Positions 17,474-26,982 of a DNA stretch of 64,000 bases are shown here, piece by piece. The notes beneath the pieces were generated by a model. The model had not been told where the DNA came from. It saw nothing but the letters and a program-made list of their open reading frames with translations, and ran no database searches. This stretch comes from Streptomyces sp. ISL-100 (lineage in GTDB: Bacteria > Actinomycetota > Actinomycetes > Streptomycetales > Streptomycetaceae): contig NZ_JAGGOK010000004.1 in NCBI RefSeq assembly GCF_018614615.1, forward strand, positions 175,845-239,844, in the 5' to 3' direction. Numbering within the stretch: position 1 is the stretch's first letter; each line of letters starts with the position of its first letter. A program made the translations under genes and the position numbers.

Positions 17474-18016
17474 TCAGACGCGCTCAAGGGGGCGGTGCGG
17501 CCCAGCCGGCAGTACGGCTTCTATCCGGTCGCCGGGCCGTACCACCCCACCGGCCCTGACGACGCTCATGATCCCGGCCTTGCGGACGATGTTGCCCTTC
17601 GCGTCGCGGCCGACGACCTGCTTCAGGAGACCGTCCTGGAAGGCGTCGATCTGCAGGCACGGGTTGCGCAGGCCGGTGACTTCGACCACCGCTTCGTCAC
17701 CAATGTGCAGGAGCGTGCCTTCGGGGAGCCCGAGAAGGTCGATTCCACTGGTGGTGATGTTCTCGCCGAGGTGGCCCGGCTCGACCGTGAAGCCCTCCTG
17801 GAGCAGCTCACCGAACAGTTCCGCGTGTATGAGGTGCACCTGGCGCAGGTTCGGCTGGGTGGGGTCCTGCGCGACCCGGGAACGGTGCTTGACCGTCGTC
17901 CCCGCGTGCACGTCGCCTTCCACGCCGAGCCCGGCCAGCAGCGTGATGCTGTCGCGGTTCGGCTTGGTGAACGCATACTCGCCGTGGCTGCTGACCGCCG
18001 TAACTGTGCCGCCCAT
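17474..18016 (-). CDS. MOSC domain protein
   Basis: This 180-aa protein is a stand-alone MOSC domain, the sulfur/molybdenum-carrier fold of molybdenum cofactor sulfurase C-termini. The family signature is visible: GVEGDVHAG near residue 30, GHLGENITTSGIDL and the conserved Cys in TGLRNPCLQID. Such proteins (YiiM/YuaD type) are linked to detoxifying N-hydroxylated compounds or moving sulfur to Mo-cofactor. It is convergent with the esterase gene, ends 9 bp from it, and is the only gene in its unit. Confidence 0.9.
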   Translation of the reverse strand: MGGTVTAVSSHGEYAFTKPNRDSITLLAGLGVEGDVHAGTTVKHRSRVAQDPTQPNLRQVHLIHAELFGELLQEGFTVEPGHLGENITTSGIDLLGLPEGTLLHIGDEAVVEVTGLRNPCLQIDAFQDGLLKQVVGRDAKGNIVRKAGIMSVVRAGGVVRPGDRIEAVLPAGPHRPLERV

Positions 18017-18089
18017 GGTGCGGAACTCCCCTCGTCCGTGCCGGTACTTGATCCTTTAAGACCCTATCCCGGCACGGTTCCAGGCAGGC

Positions 18090-18272
18090 TCAGCGGCCGA
18101 TCTGCTTGCGTGAGACACTGCGCAGCCTGCGGCGCTGCGAGGTGTCCAGCATCAGATAGGCCGCGACGGGCACACCGATCATGATCAGCAGGCCGGGCCA
18201 GAACCCGACCAGCCACATGAGGGCGATCCCCGCCACCACTCCACCGGTGGCGACCTTCGCGCTCTTCGACAT
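18090..18272 (-). CDS. Small membrane protein
   Basis: This 60-aa protein has two hydrophobic stretches (VATGGVVAGIALMWLVGF and LLIMIGVPVAAYLML) and a basic C-terminal tail (QRRRLRSVSRKQIGR), giving a two-helix hairpin with the tail in the cytoplasm. GGAGG lies upstream of ATG 18272. No family is known to me. Confidence 0.7.
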   Translation of the reverse strand: MSKSAKVATGGVVAGIALMWLVGFWPGLLIMIGVPVAAYLMLDTSQRRRLRSVSRKQIGR

Positions 18273-18353
18273 CTTCGACGCCTCCTTCGCGGCTGTTGCC
18301 GCCTATGCTCCGGTAACGTGCGCGCCCGCGCCACAGTTCCGCCGCGCGGGCCG

Positions 18354-19439
18354 CTAGACGGCCGCGTTCTGCTCGGGCCTGTCGCCGGTCCCGTCGCTGG
18401 CCCTGTCGGTCCTGAGAGGCGCGCCGACCTCGTGCATGTGCGTCAGCGCCTGCCGGTACGAGTCGATCAGTCCGGTCTCCGCGTACGACACACCCACCGC
18501 CTTGCAGTGCGCACGCACCAGCGGCTGTACGAGCCGCAGATTGGGGCGCGCCATGCTCGGGAAGAGGTGGTGCTCTATCTGGTAGTTCAGGCCGCCGAGG
18601 AACCAGTCGGTGAGTATCCCGCCGCGCACGTTGCGTGAAGTGACGACCTGCCGGCGCAGGTGGCCCCAGCGCTCGCCGTCGGGGTCGGGCATTTCCATCC
18701 CCTTGTGGTTGGGCGCGAACGCCATTCCCAGGTGGAGGCCGAAGAACGCGTGGTGCACGAGCGCGAAAACAGCCGCCTTGCCGGGCGACATGACGGTGAG
18801 CAGGAAGGCGAAGTATCCGACAAAGTGGGCCACGAGCAGCGAGCCTTCCAGCACGCGCTCACGCGCCGGCTGGCGGCGCAGGTACTGGAAGCCGTAGATC
18901 TTCAGGGCGATGCCTTCGAGCAGCAGCATCGGGAAGAACAAGCGCGCCTGGTTGCGGGTGAGCCAGCGGGCGAAACCTTCCCGCTGTTCGGCCTGCTTCT
19001 GCGTCCAGACCAGTGCCCCCACGCCGACGTCGGGGTCCTTGTCGATGTGGTTCGGGTTGGCGTGGTGGCGTACGTGCTTGTCGTTCCACCACGCCTGGTT
19101 CATACCGAGCAGCAGATTGCTGTGGACGAGGCTGATCGCCAGGCTCACCTTGCGATTGCCGGTTATCTGCGCGTGGCCCGCGTCGTGACCGACGAAGGCG
19201 GTGCGGGCCCACAGCACCGTCAGGGGCAGCGCGAGCGGCAGTGCCCACCAGGAGTCACCGATGAGCACGAGTCCGGCGACGACGGCGGCCACGGCGAGCA
19301 GGTTGGCCGCGATTCCCAGCGCGTACCAGCCGGTGCGTCGCTCCAGGAGGCCCTGCTCCCTGGCGCTTCGCAGGAGCGGGGCGAAATCGCTCCCCGAGGT
19401 GCCTGTCGTGGGTTCCGCGACAGTAGCTGCCTGGGGCAT
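18354..19439 (-). CDS. Membrane fatty acid desaturase
   Basis: This 361-aa membrane di-iron desaturase introduces double bonds into acyl chains. All three His boxes are present: HDAGH (residue ~105), HVRHHANPNH (~140) and QIEHHLFP (~300). Four to five hydrophobic helices flank them (for example NLLAVAAVVAGLVLIGDSWW). It is related to DesA3-type acyl-CoA/phospholipid desaturases of actinobacteria. It reads divergently from the helicase gene across a 200-bp region that carries an inverted repeat. Confidence 0.92.
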   Translation of the reverse strand: MPQAATVAEPTTGTSGSDFAPLLRSAREQGLLERRTGWYALGIAANLLAVAAVVAGLVLIGDSWWALPLALPLTVLWARTAFVGHDAGHAQITGNRKVSLAISLVHSNLLLGMNQAWWNDKHVRHHANPNHIDKDPDVGVGALVWTQKQAEQREGFARWLTRNQARLFFPMLLLEGIALKIYGFQYLRRQPARERVLEGSLLVAHFVGYFAFLLTVMSPGKAAVFALVHHAFFGLHLGMAFAPNHKGMEMPDPDGERWGHLRRQVVTSRNVRGGILTDWFLGGLNYQIEHHLFPSMARPNLRLVQPLVRAHCKAVGVSYAETGLIDSYRQALTHMHEVGAPLRTDRASDGTGDRPEQNAAV

Positions 19440-19471
19440 AAGGGTCTCCGGATCTGTAGGACCTGCTCTGA

Positions 19472-19493
19472 CCTGATGAAACTACGCATCAGG
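19472..19493. promoter_or_regulatory. Inverted repeat in desaturase/helicase spacer
   Basis: CCTGATG and CATCAGG form a perfect 7-bp dyad with an 8-bp spacer, 33 bp upstream of the desaturase start. Its place and symmetry fit a repressor operator controlling the desaturase. The regulator is unknown. Confidence 0.4.
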
Positions 19494-19643
19494 ACCCTTG
19501 ATGACCATGGCGTCAGCCCCCGGGTTCCGTTGGTGCCAGCCCCAGTTCGCCATGGAGGGGCTGGGTGCACCTTCGACGGGCAGATGCTGTACCCTCGGCG
19601 TCTTCGAAAGCCACTAGTCAAATTTGAGGAATTCGGCATCGCT

Positions 19644-22505
19644 GTGCACCGGCCTCCCGCGGCAACGCTCTCCGAGATCTCCGAACTCACCCGATGTTCC
19701 GTGGTGTTCCTGCCCGCGGACCCGGCACGCACCGGCAAGGTGGCCTTCTGGCGCTCCGACGGAAGCGGGCTCCCCTCCGCCCCTGGCACGGTGGAGGAAT
19801 TGGCCGTCGTCACGGACGGCGCCACGGCCCACACCGTACGGGCCCTTTTGCTGCCTGTACGGGATGCTCTGCCGGTCCTGACCAGGGCCCGCGCGTCCGC
19901 GGAAGCCGACCCTGCCGCTGCTTTCTGGGGTGCGGCCGCGCTCGTCGCCCTCCAGCTGGCCGCGCGCGGGCTGCTCCTGCCGGGACTCAGCGCCGCCGAT
20001 CACGACGCCTGGCGGGCGGGACCGCTCACCGTCGAGGACCAGGAACGGGTGCGCGAGCTGGCGGCCGCCATGCCACCCGCAGCGCACGCCGTACCCCTCG
20101 ATGCCGCGGAACGCCCGCTGCGGCTGCCCGCTCCCGAGAAGCTTCTGCGCGCGTTCCTCGACGCGGTCGCGGACGGGCTGCCGCGTACGCCCGCCGCGGC
20201 GACGGCCGCCGCCGGTCCCGCGTACGCCGGCGCCGAGCCGCAGCGGCTTCCCGAGCAGCGTGCCTGGGCGACGGATGTCGCCGCCGGGCACGACGCGGGC
20301 GTACGGATCTCCCTGAGGGTCGAGTTGTCCGTCGAGGCTGGGCCCGCCTTCCGTGTCGTTCTCCAGATGCACAGTGTCAGCGACCCTTCGCTGGTCGCTG
20401 ACGCCGCGCAGGTGTGGGCCGGCAATGGCCACACCGGTCCGGCGTTCGGACCGCGCGCCCGTATGGACGCGTTGCTGGCCCTTCGTCGCGCCGCCCGCGC
20501 CTGGCCGCCGCTGGCGCCACTTCTGTCGGCTGCCGTGCCCGACGCGATCGAGCCGGCGGACGAGGAGCTCACCGAGCTGCTCGGTGAGGCCGCCCGGGCG
20601 CTCGCGGCCACCGGAGTCCAGGTGCACTGGCCGAAAGAACTGGCACGCGAACTGACGGCACGCGCGGTCGTGGGGCCACCCGAGGAGGGCAGGAGTCCGC
20701 AAGGTGCGGAGAATGCGCGGCAGACGCAGTCCGGCATGCCGTCCTTCCTGTCGCCCGACGCTCTGCTCGCTTTCAACTGGCGGTTCACGCTGGGGGGTCA
20801 GCAGCTTTCCCGGGAGGAGCTCGACCAACTGGCCGAGGCCACCAGGCCGGTTGTGCGCCTGCGCGACCAGTGGGTCCTCATCGACCCCGAGGAGGCCCGC
20901 CGCGCGCGGGAGACGCAGGACCGCAAGGTCACCGCGATCGATGCGCTCAGTGCCGCGCTGACAGGCCGCATGGAGCTGGACGGCCGGCAGGTCGACGTAC
21001 AGGCGTCGGGGTGGCTGGCGGGGCTGCGAGAGCGGATCGCCGATCCCGAGGGCCCGGGGCACGGGGAGGTTCCGCAGCCGGCCGCGCTCACGGCGACCTT
21101 GCGCGACTACCAGCTGCGCGGCCTCAACTGGCTGCACCACATGACGTCCCTCGGGCTCGGCGGCTGCCTCGCCGACGACATGGGCCTCGGCAAGACCATC
21201 ACACTCATCGCTCTCCATCTGCACCGGCAGACGAACGAGCGGACGGCGGGCCCCACCCTGGTGGTCTGCCCCACGTCCCTGATGGGCAACTGGCAGCGTG
21301 AGATCGAGAAGTTCGCTCCCGGGACCGCCGTACGCCGGTTCCACGGCGCCTCACGCAGCCTGGACGCCCTGGCCGACGGGGAGTTCGTCCTGACGACGTA
21401 CGGCACCATGCGGCTCGACGCCGCGCGGCTCGCCCGGACCGAGCCGTGGGGCATGGTCGTCATCGACGAGGCTCAGCACGTCAAGAACCCGTATTCGGCG
21501 ACCGCCAGGCAACTGCGCACCATTGACGCCCACGCGCGCGTGGCGCTCACCGGCACACCGGTGGAGAACAACCTTTCCGAGCTGTGGGCGATCCTCGACT
21601 GGACGACACCCGGGCTGCTGGGCCGGCTCGGAACGTTCCGCAGGCACTACGCACAGTCGGTCGAGGGCGGCAACGACCCCGCCGCCGCCGAGCGTCTCTC
21701 CAAGTTGGTACGGCCGTTCCTTCTGCGGCGCCGGAAGTCCGATCCCGGGATCGCTCCGGAGCTGCCGCCGAAGACGGAGACGGACCATGCCGTGTCACTC
21801 ACCGCGGAACAGGCCGGTCTGTACGAGGCGGTGGTCCGCGAGACGCTCGCCGAGATCTCGGCGGCCGACGGGTTCGCCCGGCGCGGGCTTGTGGTGAAGC
21901 TGCTCAACGCGCTGAAGCAAATCTGCAATCACCCGGCTCAGTACATGAAGGAGGAACGGCCCAGGATCGCGGGCCGCTCCGGGAAGCTGGAACTACTCGA
22001 CGAGCTGCTCGACACCATCCTGGCCGAGGGCGCGAGCGTGCTGGTGTTCACGCAGTACGTACAGATGGCGCGGCTGCTGGAGAAGCACCTCGCGGCACGC
22101 GGCACAAGCACCCAGTTCCTGCACGGCGGTACGCCCGTGCCGGAGCGTGAGGCCATGGTCCAGCGGTTCCAGGACGGTAAGGCCCCGGTCTTCCTGCTGT
22201 CGTTGAAGGCGGCCGGCACGGGGCTCAATCTCACGAGGGCCGCCCATGTCGTGCACTACGACCGCTGGTGGAACCCGGCGGTCGAGGCTCAGGCCACGGA
22301 CCGGGCGTACCGCATCGGGCAGACCCAGCCGGTGCAGGTGCACCGGCTGATCGCCGAGGGAACCATCGAGGACCGGATCGCCGGAATGCTCGCGCACAAG
22401 AAAGAGCTCGCGGATGCCGTTCTCGGGAACGGCGAGTCCGCGCTGACCGAACTGACCGACGCGGAGCTGGCGGAGCTGGTGGAGCTGCGAGGAGGCACAC
22501 GATGA
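19644..22505 (+). CDS. SNF2-family DEAD/DEAH helicase
   Basis: This ~953-aa protein is a bacterial SNF2 translocase. The first ~450 residues are an actinobacterial N-terminal domain with the DUF3670/SNF2-associated region. The ATPase core follows: Q-like LRDYQLRGLNWL, motif I DDMGLGKT, Ia VVCPTSLMGNW, II DEAQ, III ALTGTPVENN, IV VFTQYVQM, V LKAAGTGLNLT and VI QATDRAYRIGQ. It moves on duplex DNA to remodel bound proteins. GTG 19644 is my choice as the conserved start (VHRPPAAT); ATG 19584 is an alternative. It overlaps the SWIM gene by 4 bp, indicating coupled expression. Confidence 0.88.
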   Translation: MHRPPAATLSEISELTRCSVVFLPADPARTGKVAFWRSDGSGLPSAPGTVEELAVVTDGATAHTVRALLLPVRDALPVLTRARASAEADPAAAFWGAAALVALQLAARGLLLPGLSAADHDAWRAGPLTVEDQERVRELAAAMPPAAHAVPLDAAERPLRLPAPEKLLRAFLDAVADGLPRTPAAATAAAGPAYAGAEPQRLPEQRAWATDVAAGHDAGVRISLRVELSVEAGPAFRVVLQMHSVSDPSLVADAAQVWAGNGHTGPAFGPRARMDALLALRRAARAWPPLAPLLSAAVPDAIEPADEELTELLGEAARALAATGVQVHWPKELARELTARAVVGPPEEGRSPQGAENARQTQSGMPSFLSPDALLAFNWRFTLGGQQLSREELDQLAEATRPVVRLRDQWVLIDPEEARRARETQDRKVTAIDALSAALTGRMELDGRQVDVQASGWLAGLRERIADPEGPGHGEVPQPAALTATLRDYQLRGLNWLHHMTSLGLGGCLADDMGLGKTITLIALHLHRQTNERTAGPTLVVCPTSLMGNWQREIEKFAPGTAVRRFHGASRSLDALADGEFVLTTYGTMRLDAARLARTEPWGMVVIDEAQHVKNPYSATARQLRTIDAHARVALTGTPVENNLSELWAILDWTTPGLLGRLGTFRRHYAQSVEGGNDPAAAERLSKLVRPFLLRRRKSDPGIAPELPPKTETDHAVSLTAEQAGLYEAVVRETLAEISAADGFARRGLVVKLLNALKQICNHPAQYMKEERPRIAGRSGKLELLDELLDTILAEGASVLVFTQYVQMARLLEKHLAARGTSTQFLHGGTPVPEREAMVQRFQDGKAPVFLLSLKAAGTGLNLTRAAHVVHYDRWWNPAVEAQATDRAYRIGQTQPVQVHRLIAEGTIEDRIAGMLAHKKELADAVLGNGESALTELTDAELAELVELRGGTR

Positions 22506-23812
22506 GCGACTGGGACACGACAGGTGAGCAGCGGGAAACGGAGCGCACCTTCGACGCACTGCCTCCCGCGCGGGGGCGCGGTTTCGCGCAGACGTGGTGG
22601 GGCCGGGCATGGATAAAGGCGCTGGAGGACACCGCCCTCGACGGCGAACAGCTCAGAAGGGGCCGCAGGTACGCGCCTGAGGGAGCGGTCGGCGCCGTGT
22701 CAGTACGTCCCGGCCGGATCACGGCGGTGGTACGGGAGAAGGACGGCTCGGCGTACCGCAGTGATGTGCTGTTGCAGCGGTTGAGCGGCGAGGAGTGGGA
22801 CCGCTTCCTCGACATGGCGGTCGAGCGGGCGGGGCACATCGCGGCGCTTCTTGACCGGGAGATGCCGCCTCATCTGGTGGAGGACGCGGCGGCTGCCGGA
22901 GCGGAGCTCCTGCCGGGCATCGGTGATCTGGAGCCGGAGTGCTCGTGCGACGCGTGGGATCACTGTCCGCACACGGCTGCGCTCTGCTATCAGGTGGCGC
23001 GCCTGCTGGACCAGGACCCCTTCGTCCTGCTGCTGATGCGGGGACGCGGTGAGCGGGAACTGCTCGACGAGTTGCAGGCACGCAGCGCCGCCCTGGCCTC
23101 GCCGCAGGAGACACCGGAAGGGGACGGCGGCGAGGCTGAGCCGGAGGGTGTGCGGGCCGACGAGGCGTTCGCCGCACGGGACATGCCGCCGCCCCTGCCG
23201 GCTCCTCCGCCGCTCCCTGGAGAGCCTGGCCGGCCACCGGCTCTCGACACGGAGGCGGGGCCGGCGCCGGGGATCGATGTCGCGGCGCTGGAGTTCCTCG
23301 CGAGGGACGCGGCCGGGCGTGCGCATCGTCTCCTGGCCGAGGCACTGTCGTACGGGCATGAACAGCAGCCGGTGGAAGAGCCACTGACGCTGGAGGAGGA
23401 CGCGGTGCGGCTGGCTGCCGCCGGGCCCGGACCGCGGATCGCCGCACTTCTCGCGTCTGGTTCCGGACGGGAACGGGCCGACCTCGCCCTGGCCGTACGG
23501 GCATGGCAGTACGGGGGGCGTGCCGCGCTCGCCGTACTGGAGGAGGAGTGGTCGCCGGGGCCGGAGGCCCTCGCGCGCGCCCGTACGCGGCTGGCTGAGG
23601 CGTGGGAGGAGGATGAACGTCCGCAGTTGCGTGCCCAGCACAACTGGTGGACCGTCGTTGGTGCGGACGCCCAGCTGCGGTGCGGTCGAGACGGACGGTG
23701 GTGGCCGTACCGCAAGGAGGGCGGGCGGTGGACGCCTGCCGGTCCGGCCGATCAGGACCCGGCGGCGGCACTCGCCACCGTGCTCGTGGACTCTGTCAGC
23801 GCAACGGCGTGA
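22502..23812 (+). CDS. SWIM zinc-finger protein paired with the helicase
   Basis: This 436-aa protein has the SWIM zinc finger CSCDAWDHCPH near residue 142 (CxC...CxH), a DNA- or protein-binding motif often found with SNF2 enzymes. Before it is a conserved N-terminal domain (FAQTWWGRAWIKALE; RRYAPEGAVGAVSVRPGRI). After it come a Pro-rich linker and a C-terminal region with DNWWTVVGADAQLR-like residues. ATG 22502 overlaps the helicase stop in ATGA. The pair is recurrent in actinobacteria; its job is unproven. Confidence 0.88.
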   Translation: MSDWDTTGEQRETERTFDALPPARGRGFAQTWWGRAWIKALEDTALDGEQLRRGRRYAPEGAVGAVSVRPGRITAVVREKDGSAYRSDVLLQRLSGEEWDRFLDMAVERAGHIAALLDREMPPHLVEDAAAAGAELLPGIGDLEPECSCDAWDHCPHTAALCYQVARLLDQDPFVLLLMRGRGERELLDELQARSAALASPQETPEGDGGEAEPEGVRADEAFAARDMPPPLPAPPPLPGEPGRPPALDTEAGPAPGIDVAALEFLARDAAGRAHRLLAEALSYGHEQQPVEEPLTLEEDAVRLAAAGPGPRIAALLASGSGRERADLALAVRAWQYGGRAALAVLEEEWSPGPEALARARTRLAEAWEEDERPQLRAQHNWWTVVGADAQLRCGRDGRWWPYRKEGGRWTPAGPADQDPAAALATVLVDSVSATA

Positions 23813-23847
23813 TCATCCTCTTGTCGCCCGTCTCTCGGTCGTGAGGC

Positions 23848-23912
23848 GAGCGGGGGCAAGCCCCCAGACCCCCGGGACGCCCTTCGGGCGTGTCCTCAAA
23901 CGCCGGACGGCT
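23848..23912 (+). repeat. Dispersed Streptomyces intergenic repeat with terminator hairpin
   Basis: The stretch AAGCCCCCAGACCCCCGGGA through CTCAAACGCCGGACGG is a commonplace intergenic repeat of Streptomyces genomes, recalled from general knowledge. ACGCCCTTCGGGCGT (23877-23891) forms a 6-bp stem with a 3-nt loop and probably ends the helicase-SWIM transcript. Confidence 0.5.
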
Positions 23913-24083
23913 GAAAATTGCCGTAACGCGGTCCGGTAGGTGCCGTTCAGCTCTACGGCCTTCACTGGTTCCCGCATCGTCGGGGACCTGCGTGCGGCAG
24001 CGGCCGCCCTGCCATGCCCCTGGACGAGCGGGTGCGTGCTTGCCGGGTCGCTGGGCCTCCGTCACGATGGCCCGGGAGGCCGA

Positions 24084-25337
24084 ATGAGCGATGCATGGGT
24101 GGCCCTGGAAGCCGGCGCCGATCCTGGTGAGCGGATCGGCGAACTGCGCCGGGCGCACGAGGCGTTCACCACGGCGGGGCGGCTGGAGCGGCGTGTAAGG
24201 GCGGTGGTGGGCGAGTCCTGGCGGCGGTCCGCGCGGGCGCGCGTCAGTCCCGATTCGACGGCCCGTGTGGAGCTGACCGACGGTGACCTGGGCTCGTACC
24301 GCGACGAGCATCCGCTGGCCCGGGTGATGCCACTGTTCCGCGAGCTGATGGGCGCCTTCGCGAGCGACGGGGAGCATCTGCTCGCGGTGTGCGACGCGCA
24401 GAGCCGGCTGCTGTGGGTCGAAGGACATCCGGGGACCCGTCGGCGCGCCGGGCGGCTGAACTTCGTGCCGGGCGCCCGCTGGTCCGAGTCCGCGATGGGA
24501 ACGAACGCGCCGGGTACGGCCATCGCCCTCGACCGGCCCGTGCAGGTCTTCGCCACCGAGCACTTCAGCAGGCCGGTGCAGCCCTGGACCTGTGCCGCCG
24601 CCCCCGTGCACGATCCGCACACCGGACGGCTCCTGGGAGCCGTCGACATCACCGGTGGGAACGGGCTCGCGCATCCGCACAGCCTGGCGTTCGTCCAGGC
24701 GGTCGCGTGTGCGGCCGAGTCACGGCTCGCTCTCCTCGCACCGCCCGACCGCTCCCCCGTCCAGCTCGGGGCACTGGGCAGGGACGAGGCTCTGCTCGTC
24801 GTAGAGGGCCGCAAAGTACGCCTGAGCCGCCGCCACAGCGAGATCCTGGTCCTGCTCGCCCGTCACCCCGAGGGCCTCACCGGCGACGAGCTGCTCATCG
24901 CTCTGTACGAGAACGAATCGGTCACCCCCGTCACCCTGCGCGCCGAGCTCTCCCGATTACGCCATCTGCTCGGCCCCGCACTGCTCCTCTCCCGCCCCTA
25001 CCGGCTCGCCGCTCCCGTCGACACGGACTTCGACACCGTCGCCAGGCGCCTGGCGTCCGGGGCGACGACCGCAGCCATGAGCGGGTACGCCGGGCCGCTG
25101 CTGCCCGCCTCCGTGGCCCCTGGGGTGGTACGTCTGCGACGACGCCTGGAGGACCAGTTACGGGACGCCCTGATAGCCCGCGCCGACCCCGGGCTGCTCG
25201 CGGACTGGGCGTACAGCCCCTGGGGGGAGGACGATCCGAGCGTCTGGCAGGCGCTCGCATCCGTACTCCCCCAGGAACAGCAACCGGCCGCGCTCACGCG
25301 CGTACGCGAACTCGACACCTGGCAGGGCGGCGGGTGA
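24084..25337 (+). CDS. GAF-domain transcriptional regulator
   Basis: This 417-aa cytosolic regulator has an N-terminal helical part ([14 protein letters not shown]), a GAF sensory domain around residues 85-230 (NFVPGARWSESAMGTNAPGTAI; PWTCAAAPVHDPHTGRLLGAVDITG) and a C-terminal winged-helix (SRRHSEILVLLARHPEGLTGDELLIALY). It matches the AcoR-like N-terminal region without the sigma54 AAA+ domain, a form common in Streptomyces beside exaC-type aldehyde dehydrogenase genes. It precedes the choline/aldehyde cluster by 175 bp on the same strand and is the best candidate for its regulator. Start 24084 has GGGAGG upstream. Confidence 0.82.
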   Translation: MSDAWVALEAGADPGERIGELRRAHEAFTTAGRLERRVRAVVGESWRRSARARVSPDSTARVELTDGDLGSYRDEHPLARVMPLFRELMGAFASDGEHLLAVCDAQSRLLWVEGHPGTRRRAGRLNFVPGARWSESAMGTNAPGTAIALDRPVQVFATEHFSRPVQPWTCAAAPVHDPHTGRLLGAVDITGGNGLAHPHSLAFVQAVACAAESRLALLAPPDRSPVQLGALGRDEALLVVEGRKVRLSRRHSEILVLLARHPEGLTGDELLIALYENESVTPVTLRAELSRLRHLLGPALLLSRPYRLAAPVDTDFDTVARRLASGATTAAMSGYAGPLLPASVAPGVVRLRRRLEDQLRDALIARADPGLLADWAYSPWGEDDPSVWQALASVLPQEQQPAALTRVRELDTWQGGG

Positions 25338-25512
25338 CCGGCGCGTCAGGACCGACGCCCCTTCCGCCGGATGACCACTCCCACACTGCGAACACGGCCG
25401 GGCCTCCTTAGGGTCGTTCCACGGAACGCTCTTTTCTGGTGAAGCACCGCAGAGGCGCGTCCGGACGGGGCGCCACCCGGGTGCCCGCCCATCCGAACCC
25501 GGAGGAGTCCCC

Positions 25513-26982
25513 ATGCCGGAGCTGTTCATCGGTGGCAAATGGACCGCCGCCGTCGACGGGCAGGTTCGCGAGATCCGCTGCCCCGCCGACGGCACCCTGG
25601 TGGCAACCGTCGACGAGGCGGGCCCCAAGGACGTCTCGGCGGCGATCGCGGCGGCCCGTGACGCCTTCGACCGCGGCCCCTGGCCGACGGCCCCCGCCGA
25701 CAAGCGCGGCGGGCTGCTCCTGCGCGTCGCGGAACTGCTGGAACGCGACAAGGACGCGTTCGCGCGAGCCGAGTCCCTGGACACCGGGAAGCGGCTCGTC
25801 GAGAGCCAGTACGACATGGACGACATCGCCCACTGCTTCCGCTACTTCGGCAACCTGACGGCGTCCGGCGGCTCCGACCGAATCGTCGACACGGGCAACA
25901 CGGACGTGGACAGCAGGGTGGTGCACGAACCGGTGGGCGTCTGCGCGCTCATCACCCCATGGAACTATCCGCTCCTTCAGACAGCCTGGAAAGTCGCTCC
26001 CGCCATCGGGGCGGGTAACACGTTCGTACTCAAGCCCAGCGAGCTGACCCCGCACACCGCCATCATGCTGATGAAGCTGCTGGCCGAGGCCGGACTGCCC
26101 GACGGCGTCGCCAACCTCGTCCTGGGCGCGGGACCGATCGTGGGCGCGCCGCTGAGCGAGGACCCGCGCGTCGACATGGTGTCGTTCACCGGCGGGCTCG
26201 TCACCGGACGCCGCATCATGGCTGCCGCCGCGCCGACGGTGAAGAAGGTAGCCCTGGAGCTGGGCGGCAAGAACCCCAACATCGTGTTCGCCGACGCCGA
26301 CTTCGAGGCCGCGCTCGACTACGCCCTGATGGCGATCTTCCTGCATTCCGGCCAGGTCTGTTCGGCCGGGGCCAGGCTGCTGGTCCAGGACGAACTGCAC
26401 GACGCGTTCGTCACAGAGCTGGCCAGGCGAGCGCGTGCGATCCCGCTCGGTGGCCCCTTCGACGAGATCGCCCGCACCGGACCACTGATCTCCGCCGCGC
26501 ACCGCGAAAAGGTCGAGGCGTACGTGGCGGCCGGTCTGGCAGAGGGCGCGGTGCTGCGCTGCGGCGGCACCCGGCCCGACGACCCGGCCCTGCAGGACGG
26601 CTTCTACTACTTGCCGACGGTGCTCGACGGCTGCACGCCCGGGATGTTGGTCGTACGGGACGAGTCGTTCGGCCCGGTGCTCACCGTCGAGACGTTCCAC
26701 GACGAGGCCGAGGCCGTCGCGCTCGCCAACGACACTTTCTACGGGCTGACCGGCGCGGTCTGGACCGAGGACGTGGCGCGCGGCCAGCGGGTGGCCTCCC
26801 GGGTGCGGGCCGGGACCGTATGGATCAATGACTTCCACCCGTACGTGCCCCAGGCGGAATGGGGCGGAATGAAGCAGTCCGGCTTCGGCCGTGAACTGGG
26901 CCCGGCCGGCCTGGCGGAGTACCAGGAGGCCAAACACATCTGGCGCAACCTCGCGCCCAGTCCGCTGAGGTGGTTCGAATGA
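25513..26982 (+). CDS. betB: Betaine-aldehyde dehydrogenase-like ALDH
   Basis: This 489-aa NAD(P)-dependent aldehyde dehydrogenase has PWNYPLLQTAWKVAPAI, FTGGLVTGRRIM, the Glu motif LELGGKNPN and the nucleophile Cys in SGQVCSAG. The C-terminal WGGMKQSGFGRELGP is typical. Betaine aldehyde to glycine betaine is the most likely reaction because choline oxidase and a permease follow in the same operon. GGAGG stands before ATG 25513. It overlaps the permease start by 4 bp. Confidence 0.85.
   Translation: MPELFIGGKWTAAVDGQVREIRCPADGTLVATVDEAGPKDVSAAIAAARDAFDRGPWPTAPADKRGGLLLRVAELLERDKDAFARAESLDTGKRLVESQYDMDDIAHCFRYFGNLTASGGSDRIVDTGNTDVDSRVVHEPVGVCALITPWNYPLLQTAWKVAPAIGAGNTFVLKPSELTPHTAIMLMKLLAEAGLPDGVANLVLGAGPIVGAPLSEDPRVDMVSFTGGLVTGRRIMAAAAPTVKKVALELGGKNPNIVFADADFEAALDYALMAIFLHSGQVCSAGARLLVQDELHDAFVTELARRARAIPLGGPFDEIARTGPLISAAHREKVEAYVAAGLAEGAVLRCGGTRPDDPALQDGFYYLPTVLDGCTPGMLVVRDESFGPVLTVETFHDEAEAVALANDTFYGLTGAVWTEDVARGQRVASRVRAGTVWINDFHPYVPQAEWGGMKQSGFGRELGPAGLAEYQEAKHIWRNLAPSPLRWFE

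Noticed and set aside
18660..19643. Upstream extension of the helicase frame by ~330 codons
   Set aside because: The frame stays open only because it is antisense to the desaturase gene; helicase similarity begins near 19644.
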